From an uncultured Pelagibacteraceae bacterium (GTDB lineage Bacteria > Pseudomonadota > Alphaproteobacteria > Pelagibacterales > Pelagibacteraceae): a stretch of 64,000 nucleotides of DNA. Shown here in pieces: positions 19,524 through 29,640 of this stretch; the stretch's first letter is position 1, and each line of letters opens with the position of its first letter. The stretch covers positions 1 to 64,000 of the forward strand of contig CACISU010000004.1 of NCBI GenBank assembly GCA_902589345.1, read 5' to 3'. The translations under genes and the position numbers were made by a program. The notes below the pieces were generated by a model, which worked only from the letters and a program-made list of their open reading frames with translations, made no database searches and was not told the DNA's origin.

Positions 19524-20181
19524 AGCCTTCACCTCTTATTGTTTGAAGATATTTTGGATTTTTAGGGTCTTGCTCAATTTTTTTCCTTAATCGTGTTATT
19601 ATAACGTCTATAGATCTTTCTTTACTTAAATTTATAAGATTTGCAATCTCATCTCTTGTAAAAGTTTTTCCTGGTGAGCCAATCATTTCTTCAATTATTT
19701 TTTTTTCTGTAATATTAATTTTAAACTCTTTATTATCTTTTAAAATTATTTTTTTATTCAGATCAATAGTTAAATTTTCAAAACTTATTATTTTTTTAAT
19801 ATTTTTAACTACAGTTTTATTTAAAATATTTTTAATTCTTAAAACAAGTTCTTTTGGTTCAAATGGTTTTGGTAGATAATCATCAGCACCTATTTCTAAT
19901 CCTTCCACTCTTTCTGAAGTTGTTCCTTTAGCTGTTAATAGAATAATTGGAGTTTTTATTTTATTTTTATTTTCCTGAATAAAATCTAATCCACTTTTTC
20001 CTGGCATCATTATATCAAGAACAATAAGATCAAATTTAATTATATCTACTTTTTTAATTGCATCTTCTGCACTTGTTGCAGTTGTTACAAGAAAGTTGTT
20101 CTGATCTAAATATTGTTTAACTAGACTTCTTATTTCATCATCATCGTCAACAACCAAAATGTGATTAATAAATTTATTCAT
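19504..20181 (-). CDS. petR: OmpR-family response regulator, PetR-like
   Basis: A two-domain regulator of 225 residues: a receiver domain with acidic pocket DDDD at 12-15, phospho-acceptor D56 (VLDIMMPGKSG), T83 and K106, then a winged-helix DNA-binding domain ending RTIRGEGYVLW. The gene lies between a MarR-family gene and a histidine kinase gene. In Rhodobacter capsulatus, PetP (MarR family) and PetR (OmpR family) are encoded together and are needed for cytochrome bc1 expression. The same pairing is seen here, about 7.5 kb from petABC and on the other strand. The petR name is based on this context. Confidence 0.85.
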   Translation of the reverse strand: MNKFINHILVVDDDDEIRSLVKQYLDQNNFLVTTATSAEDAIKKVDIIKFDLIVLDIMMPGKSGLDFIQENKNKIKTPIILLTAKGTTSERVEGLEIGADDYLPKPFEPKELVLRIKNILNKTVVKNIKKIISFENLTIDLNKKIILKDNKEFKINITEKKIIEEMIGSPGKTFTRDEIANLINLSKERSIDVIITRLRKKIEQDPKNPKYLQTIRGEGYVLWIE

Positions 20182-20611
20182 TAATTATTTTTTTTAAAAC
20201 ATTATTAAAATATAGCACCTCTTTTGAATTTGAATTTAGTAATGCTTTGTATATCCTTTTTTTTTGTTTTGAAAAAATTTCATCAAATATTTTTTGACCT
20301 TTATCATTAAGATAAACATGTTTTACCCTTGTATCAATTTTATCTTTTTTAAAACTAATTATTTGTAATTTTAGTAAGTCTTTAATAACTCTATTTAAAC
20401 TTTGTTTAGTAACTTTCAGCTTTGCTAACAACTGTGACATTGTAATTCCCTCATATTGAGCAATTAGATGTATTACTTTATGATGGGCAATACCTATTGA
20501 ATACTTATCTAGTATTTTTTTTGAATCTGAGAAAGTCTCCCTATAACTAATGAATATTTTTTCAATTAGATCTTTGAGTTGCTCATCTTTTAAATAAAGA
20601 AGTTCTTTCAT
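20174..20611 (-). CDS. petP: MarR-family transcriptional regulator, PetP-like
   Basis: A 145-residue winged-helix regulator. The HTH region lies at about residues 55-80 (TMSQLLAKLKVTKQSLNRVIKDL) and the wing follows with DTRVKHVYLNDKGQKIF, the typical MarR D-x-R pattern. It is the first gene of a three-gene operon with petR and a histidine kinase, overlapping petR by 8 bp. The combination matches the PetP-PetR pair of purple bacteria. It is divergent from ilvE, with a 64-bp shared promoter region. The ligand is unknown. Confidence 0.82.
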   Translation of the reverse strand: MKELLYLKDEQLKDLIEKIFISYRETFSDSKKILDKYSIGIAHHKVIHLIAQYEGITMSQLLAKLKVTKQSLNRVIKDLLKLQIISFKKDKIDTRVKHVYLNDKGQKIFDEIFSKQKKRIYKALLNSNSKEVLYFNNVLKKIINE

Positions 20612-20625
20612 AATGGTAAGTTATA

Positions 20626-20654
20626 TTGACATATTATATATACAAAGATATTTT
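20626..20654 (+). promoter_or_regulatory. Sigma70-like promoter of ilvE
   Basis: A perfect -35 TTGACA at 20626-20631 is followed after 17 bp by TATTTT at 20649-20654. The start would fall near 20661, giving a leader of about 15 nt before the ilvE ATG. On the other strand TATAAT is read at 20638-20633, suitable as a -10 for petP, so the two promoters would overlap and may compete. Confidence 0.6.
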
Positions 20655-20675
20655 TTTGGAAAATAAAAAAATCTA

Positions 20676-21557
20676 ATGATACCCTTTGATAAAAGAGACG
20701 GAAAAATTTGGTACAATAATGAACTTGTTAATTGGCAAGATGTTAAATTGCATGTTTTAAGTCATGGACTTCATTATGCTAGCTGTGTATTTGAAGGTTT
20801 AAGAGTTTATGATGGAGAAGTGTTCAAATTAGAAGAACACACTGATAGACTTTACCATTCTGCAAAAAGAATGGATATAAAAATTCCATACTCCAAAGAT
20901 GAAATGAATAAAGCTATAAAAAAAATAGTTGCAGTGCAAAATGTTCAAAATGGATATATCAGGCCCTTTGCTTGGAGAGGAAGTGAAATGATGGCAGTAT
21001 CAGCTCAACAAACAAAAATACATGTAGCAATAGCAGCATGGGAGTGGGGTACCTACTTTGATTCAAAATTAAAAACTGAAGGAATTAAATTAAATATATC
21101 TAAATGGAGAAGACCGGCTCCCAATACTATACCATGGGATACTAAAGCTTCAGGATTATATATGATATGTACTCTTTCCAAGCATGAGGCCGAGAAACAG
21201 GGCTATACAGATTCTTTAATGCTTGATCATGAGGAAAATATTGCTGAAGCAACAGGTGCAAATATTTTTTTTAAATGTAAAAAAGGAGAATTGCATACAC
21301 CAATACCAGATAGTTTTTTAGATGGAATAACTAGAAGAACAGTAATAGAAATTGCAAAATCCAAAAATATAAAAGTTAATGAGAGAAAAATTTCACCAAA
21401 AGAACTATCTGATTTTGTTGGATGTTTTTTAACAGGTACTGCAGCCGAAGTTACACCAGTTTCAAAAATTGCTGATTATAATTATAATGTTTGTAATGTG
21501 ATTTTGGATTTATCCTCAAGTTATGAAAAACTAGTTAGGAAGAAAAAAGCGGCTTAG
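20676..21557 (+). CDS. ilvE: Branched-chain amino acid aminotransferase
   Basis: IlvE transfers amino groups between glutamate and the keto acids of Leu, Ile and Val. The 293-residue fold-type IV PLP enzyme shows HGLHYASCVFEGLRVY, RPFAWRG, the PLP-lysine region WDTKASGLYMICTLSK, GYTDSLMLDHEENIAEATGANIFF and FLTGTAAEVTPVSKI. Length is normal. Its promoter region is shared with the PetP-like regulator. The stop TAG interlocks with the stop of convergent pgsA. Confidence 0.96.
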   Translation: MIPFDKRDGKIWYNNELVNWQDVKLHVLSHGLHYASCVFEGLRVYDGEVFKLEEHTDRLYHSAKRMDIKIPYSKDEMNKAIKKIVAVQNVQNGYIRPFAWRGSEMMAVSAQQTKIHVAIAAWEWGTYFDSKLKTEGIKLNISKWRRPAPNTIPWDTKASGLYMICTLSKHEAEKQGYTDSLMLDHEENIAEATGANIFFKCKKGELHTPIPDSFLDGITRRTVIEIAKSKNIKVNERKISPKELSDFVGCFLTGTAAEVTPVSKIADYNYNVCNVILDLSSSYEKLVRKKKAA

Positions 21558-22138
21558 TTTTTTTCATCTTCTGAAATTGCGTGATCTATTCCTTTTCTTA
21601 AATAATCATAGCCAGTATATAAGGTAAGAAAAGCCGAGAACCATAACAATATTATACCAATAGTTTGAGCATTGTAGTCTTGAAAATTAATAATTCTGTT
21701 TCCAGTCTCTCCAGTTAAAAGAATTGAAATAGAAAACATCTGCAAGAAAGTTTTTAGTTTTGCTAAATTTGAAACAGGCATTTTAATTTTTCCTTTAGCA
21801 AGAAATTCCCTTAATCCAGAAATAAGTATTTCTCTAGTTAAAATAATTATCGCAGCAATTACTTCATAATTTTTAATTGTATGATCCATAACAAGCAATA
21901 TTAATGCTGCTGCAACGATTATTTTATCAGCTATAGGATCTAGTAATTCTCCAAGCTTAGATTCTTCTTTGTACATTCTTGCAAGAAGTCCATCTAAAAA
22001 ATCAGTAAAAGAAGCGATAAGAAATAATACCAAAGGAATTATATCTCCATAAAAACCTGGCAAATAGTAAGCTATGACAAAAAATGGAACAATAATAATT
22101 CTGCCGATAGTTAAATAATTTGGAATTTTAATATTCAT
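21554..22138 (-). CDS. pgsA: CDP-diacylglycerol-glycerol-3-phosphate 3-phosphatidyltransferase
   Basis: PgsA makes phosphatidylglycerophosphate, the precursor of phosphatidylglycerol. The 194-residue protein has four to five membrane segments and the CDP-alcohol phosphotransferase signature spread over [30 protein letters not shown], read in separate blocks: D-x2-D-G-x2-A-R followed by G-x3-D-x3-D. It overlaps the uvrC stop by 4 bp, a widespread uvrC-pgsA pairing. Confidence 0.96.
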   Translation of the reverse strand: MNIKIPNYLTIGRIIIVPFFVIAYYLPGFYGDIIPLVLFLIASFTDFLDGLLARMYKEESKLGELLDPIADKIIVAAALILLVMDHTIKNYEVIAAIIILTREILISGLREFLAKGKIKMPVSNLAKLKTFLQMFSISILLTGETGNRIINFQDYNAQTIGIILLWFSAFLTLYTGYDYLRKGIDHAISEDEKN

Positions 22139-23970
22139 TCGTGAAAATAATTATATATTTTTTTTGCAACTTTTTCCTCAACTCCATCTACAGATTTTAT
22201 CTCATCTAAACTTGCAGATTCAACCGCTCTTGCTGAACCAAAATGGTTTAATAATGCTCTTTTTCTTATCAATCCAATGCCATCTATTTGGTCTAGCAAT
22301 GATCTGCTCAAACCTATTTTTCTTTTGGCTCTATGGGCACTTATTGCAAATCTATGAGATTCGTCTCTTAATCTTTGTAAAAAGAATAAAGTGGGGTCGT
22401 TTTTTATAAATTTGAACTCTTTTCCATTATGGAAAAATGTTTCATTACCACTATTTCTGAATTTACCTTTAGCAATCGCAATGATTGGAATATCATGAAG
22501 ACCAAGCTCATTTATCGTTTCCCTAGCAACTGAATATTGTCCCTTTCCACCATCTATTAAAACTAAATCTGGAAGAGAAAGAAAGTTATCTTTTTCATGA
22601 ACTGCTCGTTTAAACCTTCTATTTAGTACTTCTTTCATCATTCCATAGTCGTCTTGTTCGTTTTTTTTAATTTTAATGTTAAATTTTCTATATCTTTTTT
22701 TAATAAAACCTTCTTCACCAAACGCAATCAGAGCTCCAACACTATTTGTTCCTTGCATATGACTATTATCGTAAACCTCGACCATATTTATATTTGTTTC
22801 TAGATCAAACTTTTTAGCCACTGATTCAAAAAGATCTTTGTTATTTTGGCTCTCATAAATTTTTCTATTTAAACTATCTTTTGCATTTTTTATTGCTAAA
22901 TTAATTACTTTTAATTTAGATCCTTTTTTTGCAACAGAAATATTTATTTGTTTATTCTCTTTTTTAGACAAAGTTTTTTCAATTAATATTCTTTCTTTAA
23001 TATCTTCAGATAATATTATAGATGATGGCACACTTTTATTTTCATAAAACTGGGAGATAAAAGAATTTATAATATCATTTAACTTTTCATCAGGATCATG
23101 TTTTGGAAAAAATGCCTGGTTACCCCAATTTTGTTTTGATCTATAAAAAAATACTTGAATACAAGTTTTTCCAGATTCTTTATATCCTGCAATTACATCT
23201 GCCTCTATCAAGTTAGCTTCATTTATTCTTTGTGATGATTGAATTATATTTAAAGATTTTATTCTATCTCTTAGAATAGCAGCTTTTTCAAAATCAAGTT
23301 CTTCACTTGCTTTTTCCATTTGATGAGAAAGATTTTTTTGAATTTTTCTTGATTTACCTGATACAAACTCAATTGCAGATTCTACAGTTTTTCTATACTC
23401 ATTTTTTTTTATGTAATCAACGCATGGGCCTGAACATCTTTTAATTTGATATAAGATACATGGTCTTTCTCTGTTTTTAAAAACAGTGTCATCACAGACT
23501 CTTAGTTGAAATATTTTTTGTATCATTTTTATTGTCCAATTAGCTGAACCTGCGGATGCAAATGGACCAAAATAAAAACCTTCTTTACTTTTTTTCCCCC
23601 TATGTCTTTTTATTTGTGGCCAATGATCTTTATCTCCAATAAAAATGAATGGAAAAGATTTATCATCTCTCAATAAAATATTAAATTTAGGTTTATATTT
23701 TTTTATTAAGTTAGCTTCTAAAAGCAAGGCCTCACTTTCATTTGATGTGGTAGTTATCTCAAGTTTTTTTGTTTGAGATAACATTCTTTCTGTTCTTATA
23801 ATGTGGTTTTTTTCTGCCACATAGCTTTTAAGTCTGTTTAATAAATTTTTAGCTTTCCCTACATACAAAATTTCATTGTTAGATTTAAGCATCCTATAGA
23901 CGCCTGGAAGCTTAGGTATTAAAGGAAGTTCTTTTTTTATTATTTCTTTACCTTGTTCAGGACTTATCAT
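22135..23970 (-). CDS. uvrC: UvrABC excinuclease subunit C
   Basis: UvrC makes both incisions around bulky DNA lesions. The 611-residue protein has the GIY-YIG domain near residues 20-45 ([20 protein letters not shown]), the CxxxRPC-like segment ([20 protein letters not shown]), a UVR motif ([15 protein letters not shown]), the RNase H-like endonuclease region ([27 protein letters not shown]) and a C-terminal helix-hairpin-helix pair ([32 protein letters not shown]). It overlaps folB by 14 bp and pgsA by 4 bp, so translation is likely coupled. Confidence 0.98.
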   Translation of the reverse strand: MISPEQGKEIIKKELPLIPKLPGVYRMLKSNNEILYVGKAKNLLNRLKSYVAEKNHIIRTERMLSQTKKLEITTTSNESEALLLEANLIKKYKPKFNILLRDDKSFPFIFIGDKDHWPQIKRHRGKKSKEGFYFGPFASAGSANWTIKMIQKIFQLRVCDDTVFKNRERPCILYQIKRCSGPCVDYIKKNEYRKTVESAIEFVSGKSRKIQKNLSHQMEKASEELDFEKAAILRDRIKSLNIIQSSQRINEANLIEADVIAGYKESGKTCIQVFFYRSKQNWGNQAFFPKHDPDEKLNDIINSFISQFYENKSVPSSIILSEDIKERILIEKTLSKKENKQINISVAKKGSKLKVINLAIKNAKDSLNRKIYESQNNKDLFESVAKKFDLETNINMVEVYDNSHMQGTNSVGALIAFGEEGFIKKRYRKFNIKIKKNEQDDYGMMKEVLNRRFKRAVHEKDNFLSLPDLVLIDGGKGQYSVARETINELGLHDIPIIAIAKGKFRNSGNETFFHNGKEFKFIKNDPTLFFLQRLRDESHRFAISAHRAKRKIGLSRSLLDQIDGIGLIRKRALLNHFGSARAVESASLDEIKSVDGVEEKVAKKIYNYFHE

Positions 23971-24382
23971 GACTTCTTTTTTTAGAAATTTGTATACCTA
24001 CTGATGAACAATCTTTCATAATTTCTAATTTTTCGATTTGAAGAGATATTTTATCAATTCTTTTGTCCTTAAATAGCACATCAAAAACATCTTCAGCCAA
24101 TGTTTCTAGAAAATTATAGTGCTTATTTTTAACTAGTTTTTTAATTAGCCTTACTATTTTTGAGTAGTTTACTATTGATTTAAGGTCTTTATCGTTAGAA
24201 GGCTTTTTGTCTACGTAATCTATTTCTAAGGAAAACTTTACTTTTTGAGGCTTTTCTTTTTCAAAATCGTAATATCCAAGTTTAAGATCTAATAATAAAT
24301 CTTTAATTAAAACTTTTTTTTCGTAATTAAATAAGATCTTATTTTTATTTATCTTAACTACTTTAAGGTTATTTTTTTTCAT
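23957..24382 (-). CDS. folB: Dihydroneopterin aldolase (FolB)
   Basis: FolB cleaves dihydroneopterin to 6-hydroxymethyl-dihydropterin in folate synthesis. The 141-residue protein includes [20 protein letters not shown], the family block with the conserved E-K-x-P-Q, then [13 protein letters not shown] and [15 protein letters not shown] with the active-site E in LETLAE. Residues 1-25 are extra compared with the usual start. It overlaps uvrC by 14 bp and the secreted hydrolase by 4 bp. Confidence 0.88.
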   Translation of the reverse strand: MKKNNLKVVKINKNKILFNYEKKVLIKDLLLDLKLGYYDFEKEKPQKVKFSLEIDYVDKKPSNDKDLKSIVNYSKIVRLIKKLVKNKHYNFLETLAEDVFDVLFKDKRIDKISLQIEKLEIMKDCSSVGIQISKKRSHDKS

Positions 24383-25512
24383 AGTAAGTTTTCCTTAAAG
24401 AAATTTATAAATTGAGGCATATACTCGTCCATGTGGTCCCCACCAATTGTAACTCCTCTTTTAAGGCATTTTTCTTTTTTTAAAATTTTAAATGTTTTTT
24501 TCCATAATTTTTTTGGTTCAACTTGCGCTGCTTCATAAAAAGCATCCATAGATGGAAAAAGTTTATGTTTAGTTAACACCATATCAGGCCATTCATTTCC
24601 AACAACAAAACCATCATTATCAACAAAAAAAGCGGGACAATTATGAACTGTCATTGCTTGATATCTTTTAGGTTTTTGACTGTAATGGAATCCATGATAC
24701 CAACCTTCTTTCATATCAATTTCAATTTGACCAGGTTGAGATTTAATTTTTTTTACATAATTTTCGCAATGATTTGGCAATGTGTAGTCATCTGCCGCAC
24801 CATGAACATAAAGTAATTTAGTATTTGATGTTAGTTCTGGCTTATCAAAGAAACCTGCAAGCTTGCATTCTGCCGCCTCAGGTAATATTGCATCAAATCC
24901 TCTAGCACCTTCCAAAAACAAAGATGTAAATTTCACATCTGCTAAAAAAAGACTGTTGTTCCCACCTCTTGAATGTCCAGTAGTTCCAAACTTACCATTA
25001 GATCTTAGATGAGATTGTAATAACTTATATGCCATAATAGCATCTATAGCTCCATTAATAAGTGGAACTTTTGATTGATCTCTCCAAGTATCTCTTGCAC
25101 CTCTATGACAAAAATTATCTATATACATTACTCCTATTCCTGCTTCTAAAAGGTTTTTAGTGCCATGGTAGACAAAGTCATTCCATGCATATTCACCAGG
25201 GCCACCACTGCTATGTGTCCATATAACTATTGGCACTTTATCCGAGCCTTTTGGTAATTGCAGATATCCTGTTATTTCAATTGGGTTATTTTTGTGACCA
25301 CCAATAAGAACAGTTCTTTGGTCAAAACCAGTATATGACTGAAATTTTATTAGTTCACCACCTTTGGTATTTTTATTTTTTGAAACCCAGTTGAGCGCGG
25401 ATTTTTTTTTCGTACACTGTTTTTGTAGATCAAAATTTATATTTTTTGTGGAGTGTGCATGTACTCCCGTAGTAAAGAAAATTGTTACTAATATTATAAT
25501 TATTTTTTTCAT
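24379..25512 (-). CDS. Secreted alpha/beta hydrolase, dienelactone hydrolase-like
   Basis: A 377-residue exported serine hydrolase. A signal peptide covers about residues 1-19 (hydrophobic core, cleavage near VHA-H). The nucleophile elbow is GHSRGG, the likely catalytic aspartate is in HGAADDYTLP and the histidine in GWYHGF; the oxyanion region is HSSGGPGEYAW. These are dienelactone-hydrolase-family features. The substrate is unknown. The gene is unusual here: it is embedded between a pteridine reductase and folB in an operon of DNA repair and folate genes, overlapping both neighbours by 4 bp. Confidence 0.8.
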   Translation of the reverse strand: MKKIIIILVTIFFTTGVHAHSTKNINFDLQKQCTKKKSALNWVSKNKNTKGGELIKFQSYTGFDQRTVLIGGHKNNPIEITGYLQLPKGSDKVPIVIWTHSSGGPGEYAWNDFVYHGTKNLLEAGIGVMYIDNFCHRGARDTWRDQSKVPLINGAIDAIMAYKLLQSHLRSNGKFGTTGHSRGGNNSLFLADVKFTSLFLEGARGFDAILPEAAECKLAGFFDKPELTSNTKLLYVHGAADDYTLPNHCENYVKKIKSQPGQIEIDMKEGWYHGFHYSQKPKRYQAMTVHNCPAFFVDNDGFVVGNEWPDMVLTKHKLFPSMDAFYEAAQVEPKKLWKKTFKILKKEKCLKRGVTIGGDHMDEYMPQFINFFKENLL

Positions 25513-26264
25513 TCTTTTCCTCCCATTATATCAGGGGTTTGCCAGTTTAAGCTTTGCCCACTATCAATGGAAATTACTTGTCCGGTAATAGATCTATTTT
25601 TTATAAAAAAGTCAACCGCATTACAGATTTGTTCGACGTCTACTCGTTTTTTTAGCGGTGTTGCCATGTATTGTTTTTTGAAGTGTTTTTCAGATTGTCT
25701 TTTATTTTTTAAAGTAGGTCCTGGAGCTATACCATTAACTCTTATATTCGGAGCAAGGCTCATAGCACTTGTTTTGGTAAGAGTATAAAGACCGGTCTTG
25801 CTTATTGTGTATGAAAAGAAGTAGGGAGTTAGTTTAAAAACTCTTTGATCAATAATATTAATTATATTGTTATTTTTTCCTCTTATATTTTTAGCAAATG
25901 CTTTTGATAAAAGTGCTGGCGCTAGTAAATTTGTTCTTAAATGTTTATCCCAACTATTTGTAGTAAAATTTTCAAGCTTATCATTTTCAAATAGTGAAGC
26001 GTTATTAATTAAGCAATCAAAGTATTTTAATTTAGATTTTCCAAATTTTATTATCTTATTTACATCAATCTCCTTGCTTAGGTCACCTTTAACTAAATAA
26101 ATCTTAGTTCCATTTTTTGATAACTGATTTTTAAGCTTTTCGGCGTTTGATTTAGATTTATTAAAATGAATTATAATTTCTTTTCCTGGACCAGATAATT
26201 TTTCTGCAATTGCGGCACCAATTCTTGTTGCACCCCCTGTAATAATTATTTTATTTGCTTCCAT
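25509..26264 (-). CDS. SDR-family reductase, likely pteridine (FolM-like) reductase
   Basis: A 251-residue short-chain dehydrogenase. The cofactor motif TGGATRIG is at about 9-16, NNAS near 88-91, and YxxxK is YTISK. The usual catalytic serine is replaced by aspartate in IINIIDQRV, a feature shared with FolM and the trypanosomatid pteridine reductase PTR1. Adjacency to folB supports a role in reducing dihydropterin or dihydrofolate. It overlaps uvrB by 19 bp and the hydrolase by 4 bp. A general SDR of another function is the alternative. Confidence 0.75.
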   Translation of the reverse strand: MEANKIIITGGATRIGAAIAEKLSGPGKEIIIHFNKSKSNAEKLKNQLSKNGTKIYLVKGDLSKEIDVNKIIKFGKSKLKYFDCLINNASLFENDKLENFTTNSWDKHLRTNLLAPALLSKAFAKNIRGKNNNIINIIDQRVFKLTPYFFSYTISKTGLYTLTKTSAMSLAPNIRVNGIAPGPTLKNKRQSEKHFKKQYMATPLKKRVDVEQICNAVDFFIKNRSITGQVISIDSGQSLNWQTPDIMGGKE

Positions 26265-28417
26265 TTTTTCTTACCTTTTTGAGCTCTTGTTCCTGGCATA
26301 CCCATAGTTGATCTTCCTTTTGGATAAATTTTATTATTAAGGCTGTACTGTTTTACCTTAGGATTCAGTGTAATCTCTAATTCGGTACTTTCAAGTTTTC
26401 TTATTTCATCCCTAATTTTAGCAGCTTCCTCAAATTCAAGATTTGTAGCAGCTTCTTTCATATTTTTGTTTAAAGCTTTTAAGTGCTTTTTTAAGTTACC
26501 ACCAATATTTTCACCAGTTCCAACTTTTACATAATCTTTTTCATAAACACTCTCCAACACATCAGCAATTTCCTTTTTAACTGTAGAAGCACTTATTTTA
26601 TTTTTTTTATTATATTCTAATTGTATAGATCTTCTTCTATCTGTTTCTTTAATAGCTTTTTTTATACTTTTTGTTTCTTTGTCGGCATACAATATGACTT
26701 TACCATCTAAGTTTCTCGCCGCTCTTCCAATTGTTTGAATCAACGAAGTTTCTGATCTTAAGAAACCTTCTTTATCTGCATCTAATATTCCAACCAAAGC
26801 ACATTCTGGAATATCTAGACCTTCTCTTAAAAGATTTATTCCAACTAAAACATCGAATACTCCCAATCTTAGATCTCTCATGATTTCTATCCTTTCAAGA
26901 GTATCTATATCAGAATGTAAATATCTAACTTTTATTCCATTTTCGTGAAGGTATTCAGTTAAATCTTCAGCCATTTTTTTTGTAAGAGTAGTAACAAGTA
27001 CTCTATGATTTTTTTCTATAGTTTTTTTACATTCATGCATTAAATCATCAACTTGATTTTTTGCAGGTTTAATTTCAACTGGTGGATCAATTAAACCAGT
27101 TGGCCTAATTACTTGATCTATAAATTTACCTTTTGTTTGTTCAAGTTCCCAAGGACCAGGAGTTGCAGAAACAAATATTGTTTGTGTTCTCATCATATCC
27201 CACTCTTCAAATTTTAATGGTCTATTGTCCATACAAGATGGAAGTCTAAAACCATATTCCGCCAGAGTACTTTTTCTTGATCTATCTCCTTTAAACATCC
27301 CATTTAATTGAGGAACAGTCACATGGCATTCGTCAACAAACACCAGGGTATTATCAGGGAAGTATTCAAATAATGTCGGTGGAGGTTCTCCAGGTTTTCT
27401 TCCTGACAAAAATCTAGAATAATTTTCAATTCCAGCGCATGATCCTGTTGCTTCTATCATTTCCAAATCAAACCTTGTTCTTTCCTCCAACCTTTGAGCT
27501 TCAAGTAATTTATTTTCAGCTTTATGTTTTTTTAAAGTAATTTCTAATTCTTTTCTTATATTTATTATTGCTTGTTCAACTGTTGGTTTGGGAGTTATGT
27601 AGTGACTATTTGCGTAAACTTTTACTAAACTTAATTCTCTAATTTGATCTCCAGTAAGTGGATCAAATTCTTCAATTTTTTCTAATTTATCTCCAAATAT
27701 ACTTAGCCTCCAAGCCCGGTCTTCCAAATGAGATGGAAAAATTTCAAGATATTCACCTCTAGCTCTAAAAGTTCCTCTATAAAAATTTTGATCATTTCTT
27801 TTGTACTGAAGGGCTATTAAAGACTTTATTATTTGCTCTCTATTATAATCATAATTTTTTTGAAGAGTTAAAGTCATTTTGCTATATGCTTCAACTGAAC
27901 CTAGTCCGTAAATACATGATACACTGGCAACAATTAATACATCGTCTCTTTCAAGAAGAGATCTTGTAGCAGAATGTCTCATTCTATCTATCTGTTCGTT
28001 AATTGATGCTTCTTTTTCTATGTAAGTATCTGATCTAGGAACATAAGCTTCAGGGGTGTAGTAATCATAATAAGAGACAAAATATTCAACTGCATTATCT
28101 GGAAAAAATGTTTTCATCTCACCATACAGCTGCGCCGCCAAAGTTTTATTGGGTGCTAAAATTAAGGCAGGTCTATTTGTTTCCTCTATAACTTTTGCCA
28201 TTGTAAAAGTTTTTCCTGATCCAGTAACTCCAAGAAGCACTTGGTTAAATTCACCTTTATTGGCACTTTTAACTAATTTTTTAATTGCCTCTGGCTGATC
28301 CCCAGCCGGCTTAAAGTCAGATTTAATTTTAAATTTTTTACCACCTTCTAGTTTTCCACTAATTTCTGGATTTTTGCTTTGTATATCTGTAATTAAATCT
28401 TGATATGTATTTTGCAT
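26246..28417 (-). CDS. uvrB: UvrABC excinuclease subunit B
   Basis: UvrB verifies DNA damage and recruits UvrC. The 723-residue helicase-fold protein has Walker A GVTGSGKT at 63-70, the beta-hairpin region ([20 protein letters not shown]), DECH-like [11 protein letters not shown], helicase motif VI region (QTIGRAARN) and a C-terminal UVR motif ([18 protein letters not shown]). A basic tail of about 40 residues follows. It heads the minus-strand series uvrB-SDR-hydrolase-folB-uvrC-pgsA, in which all five junctions overlap. It is divergent from aspC across 36 bp. Confidence 0.98.
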   Translation of the reverse strand: MQNTYQDLITDIQSKNPEISGKLEGGKKFKIKSDFKPAGDQPEAIKKLVKSANKGEFNQVLLGVTGSGKTFTMAKVIEETNRPALILAPNKTLAAQLYGEMKTFFPDNAVEYFVSYYDYYTPEAYVPRSDTYIEKEASINEQIDRMRHSATRSLLERDDVLIVASVSCIYGLGSVEAYSKMTLTLQKNYDYNREQIIKSLIALQYKRNDQNFYRGTFRARGEYLEIFPSHLEDRAWRLSIFGDKLEKIEEFDPLTGDQIRELSLVKVYANSHYITPKPTVEQAIINIRKELEITLKKHKAENKLLEAQRLEERTRFDLEMIEATGSCAGIENYSRFLSGRKPGEPPPTLFEYFPDNTLVFVDECHVTVPQLNGMFKGDRSRKSTLAEYGFRLPSCMDNRPLKFEEWDMMRTQTIFVSATPGPWELEQTKGKFIDQVIRPTGLIDPPVEIKPAKNQVDDLMHECKKTIEKNHRVLVTTLTKKMAEDLTEYLHENGIKVRYLHSDIDTLERIEIMRDLRLGVFDVLVGINLLREGLDIPECALVGILDADKEGFLRSETSLIQTIGRAARNLDGKVILYADKETKSIKKAIKETDRRRSIQLEYNKKNKISASTVKKEIADVLESVYEKDYVKVGTGENIGGNLKKHLKALNKNMKEAATNLEFEEAAKIRDEIRKLESTELEITLNPKVKQYSLNNKIYPKGRSTMGMPGTRAQKGKKKWKQIK

Positions 28418-28453
28418 ATATTAAACAAAGTATTAAAATAAAAATATATTTCA

Positions 28454-29638
28454 ATGAGCATAATATCAGATAGTTTAAAGAGAATTAAACCCTCTCCAAC
28501 GATAGCTGTTACTCAAAAAGCTAGAGAATTAAGAGCAGCTGGGAAAGATGTGATTGGATTAGGAGCAGGTGAGCCAGATTTTGATACACCAAATAATATA
28601 AAGATTGCAGCCATAAAAGCCATTAGAGGTGGCGATACCAAATATACAGCTGTTGATGGAACTCCAGCTTTAAAAAAAGCAATAATTAAAAAATTTAAAA
28701 AAGAAAATAATTTAAAGTATTCAAATGAGGAAATAACTGTAGGAACAGGTGGCAAGCAAGTTCTTTATAATGCATTCATGGCAACACTAAACAGAGGAGA
28801 CGAAGTAATTATTCCAGCACCTTTTTGGGTATCTTATCCTGATATGGTTCTACTAGCAGGTGGTAAACCAAAAATTGTAAAATGTAATGAGTCAGATAAT
28901 TTTAAATTAACACCACAAAAATTAAGAAAAGCAATTTCTAAAAAAACAAAATGGTTAATATTAAATTCACCATCAAATCCTACGGGAGCAAGTTATACAA
29001 AAACAGAGATAAAAAAACTATCTCAAGTATTGATTAAATATAAGAAAATTCAAATTTTGAGTGATGATATTTATGAGCATATCACATATGACAAAGCTAA
29101 GTTTTATACCATTGCTCAAATATCTAGTTTGAAAAATAGAACTCTTACCATGAACGGTGTAAGCAAATCTTATGCTATGACAGGATGGAGAATAGGTTAT
29201 GCGGGAGGACCAAAAGAAATAATTAAAGCTATTCGTAAAGTTCAGTCTCAATCAACATCAAATCCTTCTTCTGTTAGTCAAGCAGCTGCGGTTGAAGCTT
29301 TAAATGGAACTCAGAAATTTATAAATGTAAGGTCTAAAGAATTTAAAAAAAGACGAGATTTTGTTGTTAATAGCTTAAATAAAATTAAAGGAATTAAATG
29401 TTTAGAACCTAATGGAGCATTTTATGTATTTCCAAGTTGTAAAGGTCTTTTAAATAAAAAAACTAAATTAAAAAAAGATACTGATTTTGTTCAAAAGCTA
29501 CTTGAAAAAGCGAATGTAGCTGTGGTGCAAGGTTCAGCTTTTGGATTAGAAGGTTACTTTAGAATTTCTTATGCAACTTCAATGAAAAATTTAAAAAAGG
29601 CTATGGAAAGAATAAAATCTTTTTGTGAAAGTTTATAA
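28454..29638 (+). CDS. Aspartate aminotransferase (class I PLP enzyme, AatA type)
   Basis: The enzyme interconverts aspartate and oxaloacetate with glutamate/2-oxoglutarate. The 394-residue sequence has GAGEPDFDTP near the N-terminus, NSPSNPTGASY, LSDDIYEHI and the PLP-lysine K238 in GVSKSYAMTGWRIGY, as in the alphaproteobacterial AatA group. A prephenate aminotransferase activity is known for some members and cannot be excluded. It is convergent with the epimerase-like gene with a 2-bp gap between stops. Confidence 0.93.
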   Translation: MSIISDSLKRIKPSPTIAVTQKARELRAAGKDVIGLGAGEPDFDTPNNIKIAAIKAIRGGDTKYTAVDGTPALKKAIIKKFKKENNLKYSNEEITVGTGGKQVLYNAFMATLNRGDEVIIPAPFWVSYPDMVLLAGGKPKIVKCNESDNFKLTPQKLRKAISKKTKWLILNSPSNPTGASYTKTEIKKLSQVLIKYKKIQILSDDIYEHITYDKAKFYTIAQISSLKNRTLTMNGVSKSYAMTGWRIGYAGGPKEIIKAIRKVQSQSTSNPSSVSQAAAVEALNGTQKFINVRSKEFKKRRDFVVNSLNKIKGIKCLEPNGAFYVFPSCKGLLNKKTKLKKDTDFVQKLLEKANVAVVQGSAFGLEGYFRISYATSMKNLKKAMERIKSFCESL

Positions 29639-29640
29639 AA

